Assembly: GCA_947069175.1 (NCBI GenBank)
Contig: CAMTDV010000002.1
Coordinates: forward strand, 10,842,988-10,906,987
Length of the DNA: 64,000 bases
Direction of reading: 5' to 3'
DNA from: Scalesia atractyloides
Lineage: Eukaryota > Streptophyta > Magnoliopsida > Asterales > Asteraceae
Position 1 is the stretch's first letter; every line of letters begins with the position of its first letter. Made by a program: the position numbers and the translations under genes. Below are positions 11,601 to 22,113 of this stretch, in pieces. The notes beneath the pieces were generated by a model. It made no database searches, was not told the origin of the DNA, and saw only the letters and a program-made list of their open reading frames with translations.

Positions 11601-12866
11601 GTTTCAAGTGATGCATAACATTCATGAGATGCATATCAATTCTCTCTTTATATTACTAGAATAATTAAATACTAGAAAGCTATTGCATCCACCACAGAAT
11701 AAATATATCTTATCATTAATAATCATAGGTCTTTGCGGAACCCTTGTGCTATAAATTCTTGATTGCAAACAATAAAACTTTGCGCTTTAAAACATCTTAT
11801 TTTCGATTGTTTGAGATATTTATATTTGCTTTCGCTGAATACATACTATGTTTGAAATGATATAATTTGAATTCACTATTCATGTTGGACATGATGACTT
11901 TGTCTTTGAATATTTACTATTAGTTCGACATGATTAGTGGCTAGATCCTGGTATGTCACACGCCTCACGGTAAAACTCCGCATATGGATTTTGAGGGTGT
12001 ACAAATTACCTTAGGAAACTCTTTAGAAGTTCCATTTATATCCAACATGTAAAATAATCATAAAGTATTCAAATCTAAATACAGTGATCACATTGTTCTC
12101 GAGAACTTACTTTACATGAATTACATAATTTAAATCCTTGAGCACTTTCATGTAGCTTTCAGTTTCAAGTGATGCATATCAATTCTCTCTTTATATTACT
12201 AGAATAATTAAATACTAGAAAGCTATTGCATCCACCACAGGATAAATATATCTTATCATTAATAATCATAGGTCTTTGCGGAACCCTTGTGCTATAAATT
12301 CTTGATTGCAAACAATAAAACTTTGCGCTTTAAAACATCTTATTTTCGATTGTTTGAGATATTTATATTTGCTTTCGCTGAATACATACTATGTTTGAAA
12401 TGATATAATTTGAATTCACTATTCATGTTGGACATGATGACTTTGTCTTTGAATATTTACTATTAGTTCGACATGATTAGTGGCTAGATCCTGGTATGTC
12501 ACACGCCTCACGGTAAAACTCCGCATATGGATTTTGAGGGTGTACAAATTACCTTAGGAAACTCTTTAGAAGTTCCATTTATATCCAACATGTAAAATAA
12601 TCATAAAGTATTCAAATCTAAATACAGTGATCACATTGTTCTCGAGAACTTACTTTACATGAATTACATAATTTAAATCTTTCAGCACTTTCATGTGCTT
12701 TCAGTTTCAAGTGATGCATAACATTCATGAGATGCATATCAATTCTCTCTTTATATTACTAGAATAATTAAATACTAGAAAGCTATTGCATCCACCACAG
12801 GATAAATATATCTTATCATTAATAATCATAGGTCTTTGTGGAACCCTTGTGCTATAAATTCTTGAT
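8452..12866 (+). repeat. Eight-unit tandem array across an LTR/host junction
   Basis: Units start (GCAAACAATAAAACTT) at 8452, 8996, 9539, 10100, 10661, 11204, 11765 and 12308. Their lengths are 544, 543, 561, 561, 543, 561, 543 and about 558 bp. The long form has an extra 18 bp (AACATTCATGAGATGCAT) and CAGCACTTTCATGTGC in place of GAGCACTTTCATGTAGC. Each unit is the last 240 bp of the Sirevirus LTR plus 305 bp of minus-strand copia RT. Units 2-8 share a 2-bp loss at the LTR end (GTGTACAAATT against GTGTGACAAATT), so they descend from one derived unit. Unit 8 combines a short-type front with a long-type end, a mark of recombination between units. Confidence 0.95.
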
Positions 12867-13060
12867 TCACATAAAAGGTCTAATTGTATCTTATATATTT
12901 TGCAACTTCTGTTGTATGGACTGCTAGTCCGAAAGCTTTCCATTTCAATAGAGAATTCAACTCTGTCTCATTTGCATCTTTCCATTTTGGCCAATCATTT
13001 CTTTGTATTTATTCATAGGCAGATTTTAAATCTTGATCCTCGTCATTTCATCATTTTAAG
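12867..13060 (-). pseudogene. Copia reverse transcriptase N-part, broken
   Basis: On the minus strand, WPKWKDANETELNSLLKWKAFG-like sequence (12993-12928; shown in part: ETELNSLLKWKAFG) is the start of a copia RT domain. After a gap of normal RT residues it continues leftward through ESRIYSTRVPQRPMI, in the array's last unit, which aligns with the usual GFSQRPGIDY block. No catalytic box survives. The continuation in 8692-8995 keeps only scraps such as AQGF. Confidence 0.65.
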
Positions 13061-13199
13061 CGCTATATTATATACAAAAGTATAACGACGTCGATTTTTG
13101 TTTTGATTCCATACATTTCTTGACATGATATAATTTACTAAGAGCTCTTTATTATCAGGTACCTGATGTTCTTTTAGAACCATCATGTCTAATATCTCT

Positions 13200-14290
13200 T
13201 CAGCAGTTATTATTACTATAACCTCGACTTGACCATCTTAATTACTTGTTCTAATTTTCGAGGAATTTTATTATACGAATCGACTAGTCTACCATGCTTC
13301 AGGCGTGTAATAGACTTTTTACAAATGTGTTGTTGTCTTTCTGGGACAAAGATATAACTAGAGCATAAGCAGTTGCTTATGTGACTTACTTTGTCACTAT
13401 ATTTAGGTCAGTGCACTTGTCTGATAATTATTTGTTTATATTGGTAAATGAATTATCCTTTGAACTTCTGGTTCATAGTTGATAGTCTGAAGATCAAGAA
13501 AAATGATAATTCATTCTACTTTTCACTTTGCAACTGTTTTTTATCTCCCCCGAATGTTGGGAACATTCATACATTAAAGTGAAAAACAATGAACCGTAAA
13601 TAATCTCTTACTAATGGCTTTAAATATTTAATCATAGACAACTAATTATGCCCAACATATTCTCAATCTTTTTAGAGTTCCCATCTTTGTGTGGTGTGGT
13701 GGATTAATTTAAATATTCATGCCATATAACCAAAAACCTTTGAATGGACATATTAGGTTCCTGACCAAAACCAATTATAACGGGGAAGAAATATGATAAC
13801 TTGTTGGCTTGATGTGAATACATGTAAATTTAAATATAAACATGAACCTTTTGCTCTCATGATCAATTGGTTTTCAATCACTTGTAGATGTTTCGTCTCA
13901 ACAATAAAACTTATGCCAATGATCATTAATAACATGGGAATCAAATTCATCATTATATACAAAATAAATGTGCCAATCTGGAATAATATGCTTGCTATCT
14001 TATTAGCTAAGCCATAAACGATCGGTACTTTAAGTTGCGAACTTGATAACCATTTAGACGATGCATCGATTTCAAAATACTAAATGGTTTCATGTTAGGA
14101 TACATATAAATCCTTTAACATTTCCAGAATATTTAGGGATTTATACCCTTAATTGGCAAATAAATAATTTCCCTTAAGAGCAAACATAATATGCTATCAA
14201 CTAGAAGAATCTTCAAGTTCTTCATTATATTTCACATCATCATTGACTCGGTGTGGTCTAACCGGTCATGCCAATAAAGTAAATAATCAT
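13200..14290 (-). pseudogene. Copia GAG-preintegrase and integrase remnants
   Basis: Reading right to left, YWHDRLDHTES near 14280-14240 is a GAG-preintegrase block, and the PLQLVFGQEPN-like sequence near 13770 is an integrase C-part. PPHHTKMGTLKRL near 13690 is the usual PPQRTKMGPQRRLG region, FPTFGGE lies near 13555, and SITRLKHGR near 13300 comes just before the RT. All lie in shifting frames with stops. No DDE triad can be recovered. Integrase would join element DNA to the chromosome; this copy is dead. Confidence 0.6.
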
Positions 14291-14299
14291 GATCCATAA

Positions 14300-16590
14300 A
14301 CTTCTTGTTTGTAATTGTATATGTATTATTTGCACGTATGCTAGTACAAGACATAAGACACGAGATCATGTATAAAGTATCATGTTATATTACTGTCAAT
14401 ATTTCCACATATCATTCTCATATTGTTACTCCCTTATTTTGTCACTTGTGGTGGTCAATCTCATTTTTAACTTGGCTATCATTATAATTTCTAATGCTCG
14501 ATCATTATTACAATGACCATCATTGCAATTTTTTCAATTATATACATGATCAGGATGATCACTATACATCCGAATTCACTTCGGGGGAATGGAGTAAAGC
14601 CAAAAATAGCTTCATAGCTTTTCATTATTTACTCGGTCACATGGATATATAATCATTTTAGACTTTTTATACTTTCTTAATAATACCGTCTTTTCAAGAG
14701 CATATCTTATATGTGACAAATGAAAATTATTTTATCAATTTTTCTTATAATCTATCTTCCTATAACATATATGAATTTAACAGTAATTACATGACCGAAT
14801 CATGAATTATCGGTCTAAAATTTTATGATAATGAGATTTAGGAGGACACTTCGAGTGTCATAGTAAATATATTTTACTCCTTTAAATATTACTCATAGAG
14901 TAAATGGTAACATATAAAACAAGGTATACATAAAGTCAAATTACATGTCACCATATAAAAAAATAATAAGACTTTCATGATATGATCTTTTTCACCCGTT
15001 ACAGAAAAATATATATTTAGAAATATATAACTGAAAGAACCATAAAATCATACATCTTGAATAATAGATTAAAGTTGCATATGGAATTTATACTTGAATT
15101 TAAATTAACTAAAATTTTACTAATGCAATCAAACTTCATACTAGTAGTTATAAAGTTTTAACTTTTCAGAAGACCATAAAGGAACCGTGATCTTTGAGTT
15201 AAACAAAATGCTTAGAACCTTATAAATAAAAAGATGCAAGTATTAAAATCTACCAAGTAAAAGCAATACCAAAGACATATCTATTAAGATGCAACCTTAC
15301 TAGTAATTCACTAAATTTTTAATATTAAGAATATGTCAAGAATAACACATGACCCGACAGCAAACACAATGTGTGTATCTAGATATGTTCCAACGTGAGT
15401 GCATAGTGCACATGTAGACATGAAAAACAAATAATCAAATCTTAATTCATTAAAGTAGGGTTCATCACCTATTTGTTTACTTAACAAGTATAAGAGCAGT
15501 TTGTATAAGCTACATGTCACTGGCTGCATTATTTTCTACTAATTGTATCAAATAATTACCTATGACAAACAATACGATATTATTTCATATTTTATAAGTT
15601 TAAAACATGATGATTTAAACATATTTAATCGAAAGAATAGCATAAAGAAAAACAAAACAAAATAGAGCATCAAAATTTATATAATAAATTGTTTAAAAGG
15701 ACATGGACTATCTAAAGCACCAAAGTGTATGATGAAATAATATAGTTTTTTGTAATTCATTTAGGGATATAGCAAACTCAAATAACCATATTATAATTCG
15801 ATAATAAACCTAAACTTTGATTATTCGCTAATCTTACATAAAACAACAATTTCTCATAAAACAATGTAATCAAATGATTTGTTGTATGGTCTAGAATTTA
15901 AGAAAAGTCAAATCAAACGCTAAGATCAAATTTGTAAATTACTAAAGATGAAGGGCTTGTAAACAAAAACTCTGGTGTCATGTGAAGTAGTGAAAGTCAA
16001 AGCGTCAACCCAGAGGCTAATTGAGTTAAAAAAAAATTAGTTTAAGTAATTAATGGGGAGATTCAGGCAACCAACCAGCACATTTCATTTTTTTAACCAA
16101 TGAATAAGAGGCTGAGAACCAAGATATATGAGGATTTAATATCTCCACCCCAATTACCATTTACTCCAATTAAACCTTTTATTCACCCCAAATTAAAGTA
16201 AAGATCCATTTACAACCTACTGAATGTGGTGGTGGAATTCTTTTTAGAATTTTAAAAGCTCCGCGATAGAAATTTTAGTTTGGATTGTTTTTTTCAAAAA
16301 AAATAATAATAAAGTTAGTTTCACAAAATTATGGTATTTTGATTTACCTTCATCATATACAAACCCTTTTTTAACGTTCGTGGCTGAAATTCTTTTTAGA
16401 ACCAGGGTCAAAGCATCTAAGTGTAAGTCAAATGTGACCATGAAAAACTACCTGATTTGTGAGTAGAGGTCGATTCAATTGTTCCTCCATTTTGATTCGC
16501 CTATGGTCAAGACAATCGCTTCTTATTCTGGTGTCTACAATGTCAATGGACTTGCAATTGTATTACTCCATGAGCAGAGAACAACGAGCG
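14300..16590 (-). other. Decayed copia gag region and leader
   Basis: The stretch lies between the LTR and the GAG-preintegrase block of the Ivana-like element. A minus-strand ATG near 16490 (MEEQLNRPLL) is a plausible gag start, and a 65-codon minus ORF (16441-16244) follows. No clear zinc knuckle or protease motif was found. Much of it is AT-rich and unrecognisable. Confidence 0.4.
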
Positions 16591-16607
16591 AACTCGTGCT
16601 GATAACG

Positions 16608-16847
16608 TGTTGTAAACCAACGGTCTATTAGCAACCAATTTACAACTACAATAAACATGAGAAAACAAGACTATATAGATCATGTAGAGAACAAGAACAT
16701 GAAAAATAAGGGAATGAAATCCTTCTCATTGATATTAACATAATATACAAATGCCAATATATAGGCATTATGACATTGATACAAACATAAATGTAATATG
16801 GGAGTTAGTAATGTGGATAGTCACTAATAAATAATATATTTATAACA
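16608..16847 (-). mobile_element. 5' LTR of Ivana-like copia
   Basis: On the minus strand it begins TGTTATAAATAT and ends GTTTACAACA, 240 bp. TATA-like CTATATATTGG lies near 16756. It is followed by CGTTATCAGCACGAG, the characteristic post-LTR leader I recall from this copia group, not the usual tRNA-iMet site. No second copy is seen in the window. Confidence 0.7.
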
Positions 16848-17028
16848 CTTTTTCTATTTGTTTAAAACTCACATCCGTTAGTTCATTTTACTCATACGTT
16901 TTTATTTTATTCCATTTTTTAAAAGTCACACCCTTTAGTTTATTTTACCAACAAAAACTTATTCAAGAACTTTGCTCACCATTCACCGGCTACAAGCCAG
17001 GTGTTTTACACCTCAAACGTATACCCGC
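16848..17028. other. Spacer, nothing recognised
   Basis: AT-rich sequence between the Ivana-like LTR and a MITE. No ORF or motif was recognised. Confidence 0.5.
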
Positions 17029-17031
17029 TAA

Positions 17032-17398
17032 GGGTGGAAGGGGCATCTTCGGTGACCCTTCGGTGACCACCATTCACCGCGCGGCAAGGGGCCGCCACCC
17101 CTTTTTCGGAAATCAGTGATTCAAATTCAGGTATTGAAATCGGTGAGTATTCACCAAAACGAGAAGAGAAGAGATAGAGGGGAGAGAGGGGGTTAATGGT
17201 GGGCCCTACCCTTTTTAAACCAATCACAAATTTTTTATTTATTATTACTTTTTAAAATGTTTACAACTCTTCATGTGTTTGAGCACCCCTAATGTTTGAG
17301 TGCAAATTGAGGAGTGAATGGAGAAGTTGATATGACTTGATATTATTGGTTAGAAAAAAAGTTTACCGCTCCCCATTTGGGGAGTGCCCCTTCCACCC
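17032..17398. mobile_element. PIF/Harbinger-type MITE
   Basis: The 367-bp element is bounded by the inverted repeats GGGTGGAAGGGGCA and TGCCCCTTCCACCC and flanked by TAA on both sides (17029-17031 and 17399-17401), the 3-bp target typical of PIF/Harbinger elements. It has no transposase. It contains GGTGACC/GGTGAAT-type subrepeats. The minus-strand ORF at 17006-17227 is a by-product. Confidence 0.8.
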
Positions 17399-17401
17399 TA
17401 A

Positions 17402-17751
17402 ACTCACACACCGCAAGATTACCGCAATTAACTTACTAGCCGTCGCAAAACTGTCATGCAACCGTCGTACCCCTGCGAATAGACACATACCCGAACATAA
17501 ACTTACGTGCACACATTTAAACAAATTTCATGAGATTCACATGATACTCACTCGCCAGACCAGAGAAACCAAATTACTGACAAATAGAGGAAGAAGATAT
17601 GGAAACCATTATATACAGTTGGGGCGTTGGATCAATGGTCGCCGTGCGGTGGTGGGATGATTGTTGTTACTGCCGATGGGGATGGCACCGTCGTCGATTC
17701 CGATGAATCTTTTGGTTCCGGTGTTCTTGGTATGTGTCATCTTTTTCTCTA
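17402..17751 (+). other. Possible 5' end of a gene
   Basis: Less AT-rich than its surroundings. A TATA-like TTATATACA lies near 17610, and an ATG at 17658 opens a short acidic reading frame (MIVVTADGDGTVVDSDESFG). This runs into TTG|GTATGTG, a possible splice donor, and then into the Mutator element. The 3' continuation is not recognised. It may be a first exon or chance; low confidence. Confidence 0.25.
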
Positions 17752-18084
17752 GAGTAAACTTCTGTTTTGCTCCATGTGGTTTGGTCACTTTAACGGTTTT
17801 GCCCCAAACCTTTAAAAATAGCCATTTTCCTCCAATAGTTTGCTAAGTTTTTTCCATTTTGCTCCCCGCTCCTAACTCCATCCAAATTGTTTACTAACTG
17901 AAAGGGTATTTTAGTAACTTTAAATTTGAACTAAGGGTATCTTAGTAAAACAACCAATAAAGATTATATTTATATAATATATAACAAAACCCGAATCTGA
18001 TTCTCTCTCTCTATCTTCTCTCTCTCTTCTCTCTCTCTCACTCTACACTCTGTCTTCTCATCACCAACAACCACCTCACCACCA

Positions 18085-18240
18085 ATGTGTGCACCGCCCC
18101 TACCCACAACCACCTTGAACTGCTCCATCGGACCACCACCACCCCTATCTGACCTCCATCGCCACCTTGCACCATCCCCGGCGTCACACTTTAAACCCAA
18201 ACCACCATATTTACATACATATACAAAAACCCTAAATTAA
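18085..18240 (+). CDS. Small proline-rich ORF inside Mutator element
   Basis: A 51-codon ORF beginning MCAPPLPTTTLNCS follows a CT-rich tract that resembles a plant leader. Low complexity (P, T, S and H rich). No family recognised. It may be part of captured gene sequence or chance coding. Confidence 0.25.
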   Translation: MCAPPLPTTTLNCSIGPPPPLSDLHRHLAPSPASHFKPKPPYLHTYTKTLN

Positions 18241-18317
18241 ACAGGAGATCGACGGAGTGATGGACGAATCGTTGGTCAGTGGCGGGGGAGTGATGGACGG
18301 AAGTCACTGGCGAATTG

Positions 18318-18552
18318 TTAGTCTGCGACAAAGCCGAACATTCCGCAAACGATCTCTTTGTCAAGCATTTCTGATCCCAAATCTGTGACAAATGCGGTTC
18401 TGATACTGCCACCGTCTCCTGCTCCACCGATAACCTCCTCCTCTGCACCGCCTGTGAATCAAGATTTCCATGGTGACTCTTCCGTTTCCTTATTTCACAA
18501 CAATTTTCCAGTTGATGACGTTACCGGTTTCCCTAGAACTCACTTCCGTTTG
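18318..18552 (+). pseudogene. Captured CONSTANS-like B-box zinc-finger fragment
   Basis: In frame from 18318, CDKAEHSANDLFVKHF ends in a TGA, then SQICDKCGSDTATVSCSTDN and LLLCTAC follow. This is the end of one B-box and most of a second: C-x2-C-x8-C-x2-D-x4-C-x2-C, with the SQICD linker typical of the CONSTANS-like (BBX) group with two B-boxes. After a frame change near 18455 the next frame continues DFHGDSSVSLFHNNFPVDD, matching the WDVHG...S end and the following stretch. The parent protein would be a nuclear transcription regulator. This copy lacks the first finger's start, the middle region and the CCT domain, and has a stop, so it is a pseudogene carried by the Mutator element. Confidence 0.75.
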
Positions 18553-19140
18553 AGGATTTGATATTTTTGGTTTGATTTAGAGCCGAAAAGTTCAAGTGGA
18601 TGTGGTAGGGAGGAAGTTGCTGAAGGTTTTGAGTTTTGAGAAGCAGGAGGAGAAGGTTTTGGATATTTTTGGTTTGATTTTGATTTTCAAAATTTGGGGG
18701 TTATTACTCTTTGAGGGTAAACATTGAATAGATTTGAAGTTCAGCAAAGTTCGTCGTCCAGCCCTTTGCGATTCCGGCTAGGCTGCTGGTTATGGCGGCG
18801 GAGACGGTGGTAAACGGTTGTGGACTGGAGTTGGGATGGATGGTGGTTGGTGATGTAGAAGAAAGAGAGAAGAGTGAGGAGATGTAGTTTTTATTTTTAT
18901 AAATTACTTACATATATAAGTAGTGGAATTAATAATAAATAATTTAATACTTACATTTATAAAATTACTAAAATGACCTTCCAGTTAGTAAACAATTTGG
19001 ATGGAGTTAGGGGCGGGGAGCAAAATAGAAAAAAACTTAGCAAACTATTGGAGGAAAATGGCTATTTTTAAAGGTTTGGGGCAAAACCGTTAAAGTGACC
19101 AAACCACATGGAGCAAAATGGAAGTTTACTCTTTTCTCTA

Positions 19141-19740
19141 TGTTTTGTTCTTAATTATATTTGTTTTTTGTGTAATTTGATCTGTTTAGATGTGAAACTG
19201 TGTGATTGAATCCGTAACCATCTGATGAACATAATAGCACAGAGATGGTTTACAGTTTTTAGATGCATAATTGATTAGAAAATCCTACAAGTATTCGTTT
19301 CAACAAGACGGATTGGTGTTTTTATTGTAGATATGGCCAGTGGTTTTATACGATTTGTTGTTTGTTATTTTTTTTATATTTTTGTAAGTGAAGTTGTTTG
19401 ATTGATTCCTTTATCTGTAACCGTATGATGAACATAACAACAAAGAGAAGATTTAGATGCATAATTGATTTGAATAATCCTACAAGTGATCGTTTTCAAC
19501 AAGACGGATCCGTATCTTCAACAAGTGATCTATATCCTACAAGTATTCGTTTCAACAAAACGGATTGTACTTGAGAGATTGATAGGAAAATCGATTTAAT
19601 GAGATAGTTGTTAAAGTCGTATTAAGCATAATAGTCCTTTAATGAGATAATAAACTATGAAATTAATGACATTACATTTGCAAGTTAATCTATATTTCGC
19701 AGCAACGCGCGGGGTAGTATAAACTCGTTTATCATAATTA
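19141..19740 (+). repeat. Spacer with a diverged direct duplication
   Basis: Segments near 19198-19318 and 19395-19510 are related: GATGAACATAA, TTTAGATGCATAATTGATT and CAACAAGACGGAT recur in the same order. A third partial copy is at 19540-19565. CGCAGCAACGCGCGGGG near 19700 resembles a Helitron hairpin, but the CTRR end is lacking. No gene seen. Confidence 0.5.
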
Positions 19741-20178
19741 TTATGTATAAATACAGGATAATTTGTATAGAAATTGTAAGTAAAGGAGCAATAAATTGTA
19801 TAGTAATCTCTTTTTGAATAGCAAATCTGACCCTACAGAAAACAAAATCCTTGATGTCGAAAAATTGTTATACACGACCTTCTGCACTCTGTCCAATAAA
19901 CCGACAGTTTCGTGAGCGAGGGAACCAAAAGAATCAAGGCCAAAGGTAATGGAGGCATGTTCACTCTCAGCACAAGTTTTTTCATGCTTAGCAACTTTCT
20001 CTAATTCTGCGATCAACACTGTTTGGCCAGCCATGAAACGGTTTTCCTTGAGCTCAACAAAGAGGGACACTTCCCTAAAGTCTACACAAGCGTGTTTTCC
20101 ACATGCCCAACCAAACACAGTAGCATCCGTTGGCCAAATAGTGGACAATTCTTCAAGCGGGCCTGTCAGAAAATTCAC
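19741..20178 (-). CDS. Unrecognised 145-codon ORF
   Basis: The longest non-retroelement ORF in this part. It begins MNFLTGPLEELSTIWPTDAT and includes FVELKENRFMAGQTVL and FGLDSFGSLAHETVGLLDRV. It looks protein-like for its first 110 residues, then turns leucine-rich and low in complexity. I recall similar C-terminal tails in transposon-associated plant proteins but cannot name the family. No start context, promoter or intron supports a host gene. A decayed or captured fragment is most likely. Confidence 0.3.
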   Translation of the reverse strand: MNFLTGPLEELSTIWPTDATVFGWACGKHACVDFREVSLFVELKENRFMAGQTVLIAELEKVAKHEKTCAESEHASITFGLDSFGSLAHETVGLLDRVQKVVYNNFSTSRILFSVGSDLLFKKRLLYNLLLLYLQFLYKLSCIYT

Positions 20179-20339
20179 AAGAGCCTCTTTTTTGATGGAG
20201 TTTCACGTCCGCTTAAGCTCATCTATAGGACATAGTGACATACACGAACAGGTTATGTTTGTATTTAAAGATGATAACTCTTTGCAATGAAGCACATGCT
20301 ACCAAAATTCAAACAAACCTTATGACAAACTGAGCAAAG

Positions 20340-20430
20340 TTTATCAAATGTAAACAAAGGAATTATTAACCAATATTTTAGATTACCCGAATACGAAGAA
20401 ATTATTAGCCAATATTTTAGGATACCGGAA
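20340..20430. repeat. Short tandem duplication, about 43 bp
   Basis: GAATTATTAACCAATATTTTAG recurs 40-45 bp later as GAAATTATTAGCCAATATTTTAG (first 20 bases compared), each followed by GATTACC/GATACC. Two units. Confidence 0.7.
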
Positions 20431-20508
20431 TAAGCCAACGCCGACATATGTTAACCTAGCCTTAATAAACAAAGGTATGGCTTATACAAAGGTATTACTT
20501 ATGCATCA

Positions 20509-20628
20509 TATCTTTTTTTTTCTTTTGCCTCACATGTATAGTAAAATACTAAAATATAATATCTTCTTTTTTTTTCTTTGCCTCACATGTATAGTAGAAT
20601 ACTAAAATATAATATCGCATATGATCTT
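20509..20628. repeat. Short tandem duplication, about 60 bp
   Basis: Two copies of a T-rich tract followed by GCCTCACATGTATAGTA and AATACTAAAATATAATATC. The poly-T length differs between copies. Confidence 0.8.
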
Positions 20629-21853
20629 ACCCAGTGTAATCTTATAATAGATGGTGTGAAACAATATTTTATCTGGTATATTTTTTTAATTGCATGTGTC
20701 TGGTAAACTATAATATATATATATATATAATAGACTTACAGTGGTTAATATTTTATTACTAAAAACTGTTAAAATCGAACCACCGATCTATATATATTAT
20801 AATGCATGGGTGGTATTTTAAGATACCTAAAAAGATAAGAATTTTTTTATTCTTTATTTATAAAAACACTCCTAAAATAGGGTAAGTTGTTCTTTTAAAC
20901 ACTAATTATATTTTAGTCACTCATATTATTACATTTAAATCCTTTTATTTTAACAAAATTATGGTAGTTACAATTATCCTCTTTCACAACAAACTTATAA
21001 TTGTTTTACGTATTCTTGTCATATTTTATATACTATAATGTTTAAAAAAAATCCAAAGGTACCGTTATGACCTTTTGTCGACATTTTGACAGTTGTCTTG
21101 GTCTATATTGTTGTGCGAATTAAAATGTACAAGTAGATGATGCATTAGTGTACAAGTGATTAAAGAAATGTGTCCTATCAGATTTCAAATGCTCAAAACT
21201 CTCTACGTTGTTGTCATTATTATCAATTTAATAATATTACAACCATTTTCACTCCGGTTTTTTGGTGATTAAGATTGTTCACCGATATGTTCTGGCGACT
21301 AGATTAAAATTTTGAAACCTTGCACATACGGGTTTGATATGAGCTTTGTTCGTATTTTGTATATTTGTGTATATACTTGGTTAGGTGCACAAACTTACAT
21401 GGGTTAGCAAGTAGTAAATTGACATTAAGGAAGCTCACTTGTTTTATCTAATTAGTTATATTAAAATAATGTTTTATTAGTTTTCTCCATCTAATAATGT
21501 TTTACCTAATAAACTGGTATGTGGCCGTAATGAAAAAGAGAAACATTTAATAGGCTAAAACACACTTGTTTGAGTCAGATGATGTCCCCTAAATAATGGA
21601 ATAACCTTTTTTGATTTTAATAGGTTATTTGCATTGCATTTTTAGTCGAAAATCCAAATGTGTATGCAAAAGATATTGTTATATGTACATAATATTTTAT
21701 TTTAAAGGATAAGCAGGTTGAACAGAAGTAAACACCACAAAATAATATCATTTTACTTATACATATTTAATTACAACTGTAAGTGTTGTGCGGATTAAAA
21801 TGTACAAGAGTACCTTGTTTGAGTTTGTCCAATTGACATTGTCACATTCCAAC
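20629..21853. other. Spacer, nothing recognised
   Basis: AT-rich. A short (TA)n tract lies near 20709-20729. No ORF, RNA or element end recognised up to the target duplication CCAAC (21849-21853). Confidence 0.5.
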
Positions 21854-22035
21854 TGTAACATCCGTCAAAAACCGGGTTATCCAAACCCGCTTCGTTTATT
21901 AAACCGAATAATCAGTTATAAATTTTGTCTCGTAGTTAATGCTCAAATTAATTTTTATACGATACATAATTAATAAGCAAATTAGAATTTTGAAACATAA
22001 TTATTAAATAACAAAAAATAACAAATTAAAAAAAA

Positions 22036-22113
22036 TGTGGAGACGTCGGGTTTCGAACCCGGGTCACCCACTAACTTATACACACACAGTTTTCACCACT
22101 CCGCCACACGCAC
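22036..22113 (-). other. Reverse tRNA-like module
   Basis: On the minus strand TGGCGGAGTGGT is a good Pol III A box of the Ser/Leu style. GGTTCGAAACC, 47 nt downstream, is a good B box within the hairpin CGGGTTCGAAACCCG. The acceptor ends do not pair, so this is tRNA-derived and not a working tRNA. It would direct any Pol III transcript out of the LTR, leftward. Confidence 0.6.

Larger units (their letters stand above)
8692..16847 (-). mobile_element. Ivana-like copia, decayed, interrupted by Sirevirus and array
   Basis: Read on the minus strand from 16847: LTR (16847-16608), decayed gag region, GAG-preintegrase near 14280-14235, integrase, RT near 13000, then more RT in 8995-8692, after the array. 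Short recognisable blocks sit in the right order, so this is one element reading leftward. The Sirevirus-like LTR ends inside its RT, and the tandem array separates the two RT pieces. No 3' LTR was found on the left. The clade call rests on recalled protein style. Confidence 0.65.
17752..19131. mobile_element. Mutator-like element (Pack-MULE type)
   Basis: A 1380-bp element starting GAGTAAACTTC and ending GAAGTTTACTC, with terminal inverted repeats of about 170 bp (17752-17920 and 18963-19131). Flanking it is the identical 9-bp duplication TTTTCTCTA (17743-17751 and 19132-19140), diagnostic of Mutator-type insertion. There is no transposase. The interior has a CT-rich tract (18002-18050) of the kind seen in plant 5' UTRs, a 51-codon proline-rich ORF (18085-18240) and a broken B-box fragment (18318-18552). 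This is the structure of a gene-capturing Pack-MULE. Confidence 0.9.

Noticed and set aside
8314..12866. A CRISPR-like or centromeric satellite array
   Set aside because: The units are 543-561 bp and contain LTR and RT sequence, so this is a local junction duplication and not a classic satellite or CRISPR.
17661..17846. 61-codon ORF across the Mutator left border
   Set aside because: It crosses the transposon boundary and has no domain. Chance ORF.
19699..19722. Helitron 3' end at CGCAGCAACGCGCGGGG
   Set aside because: The hairpin is weak and there is no CTRR end at the right distance. Mentioned only within the spacer entry.
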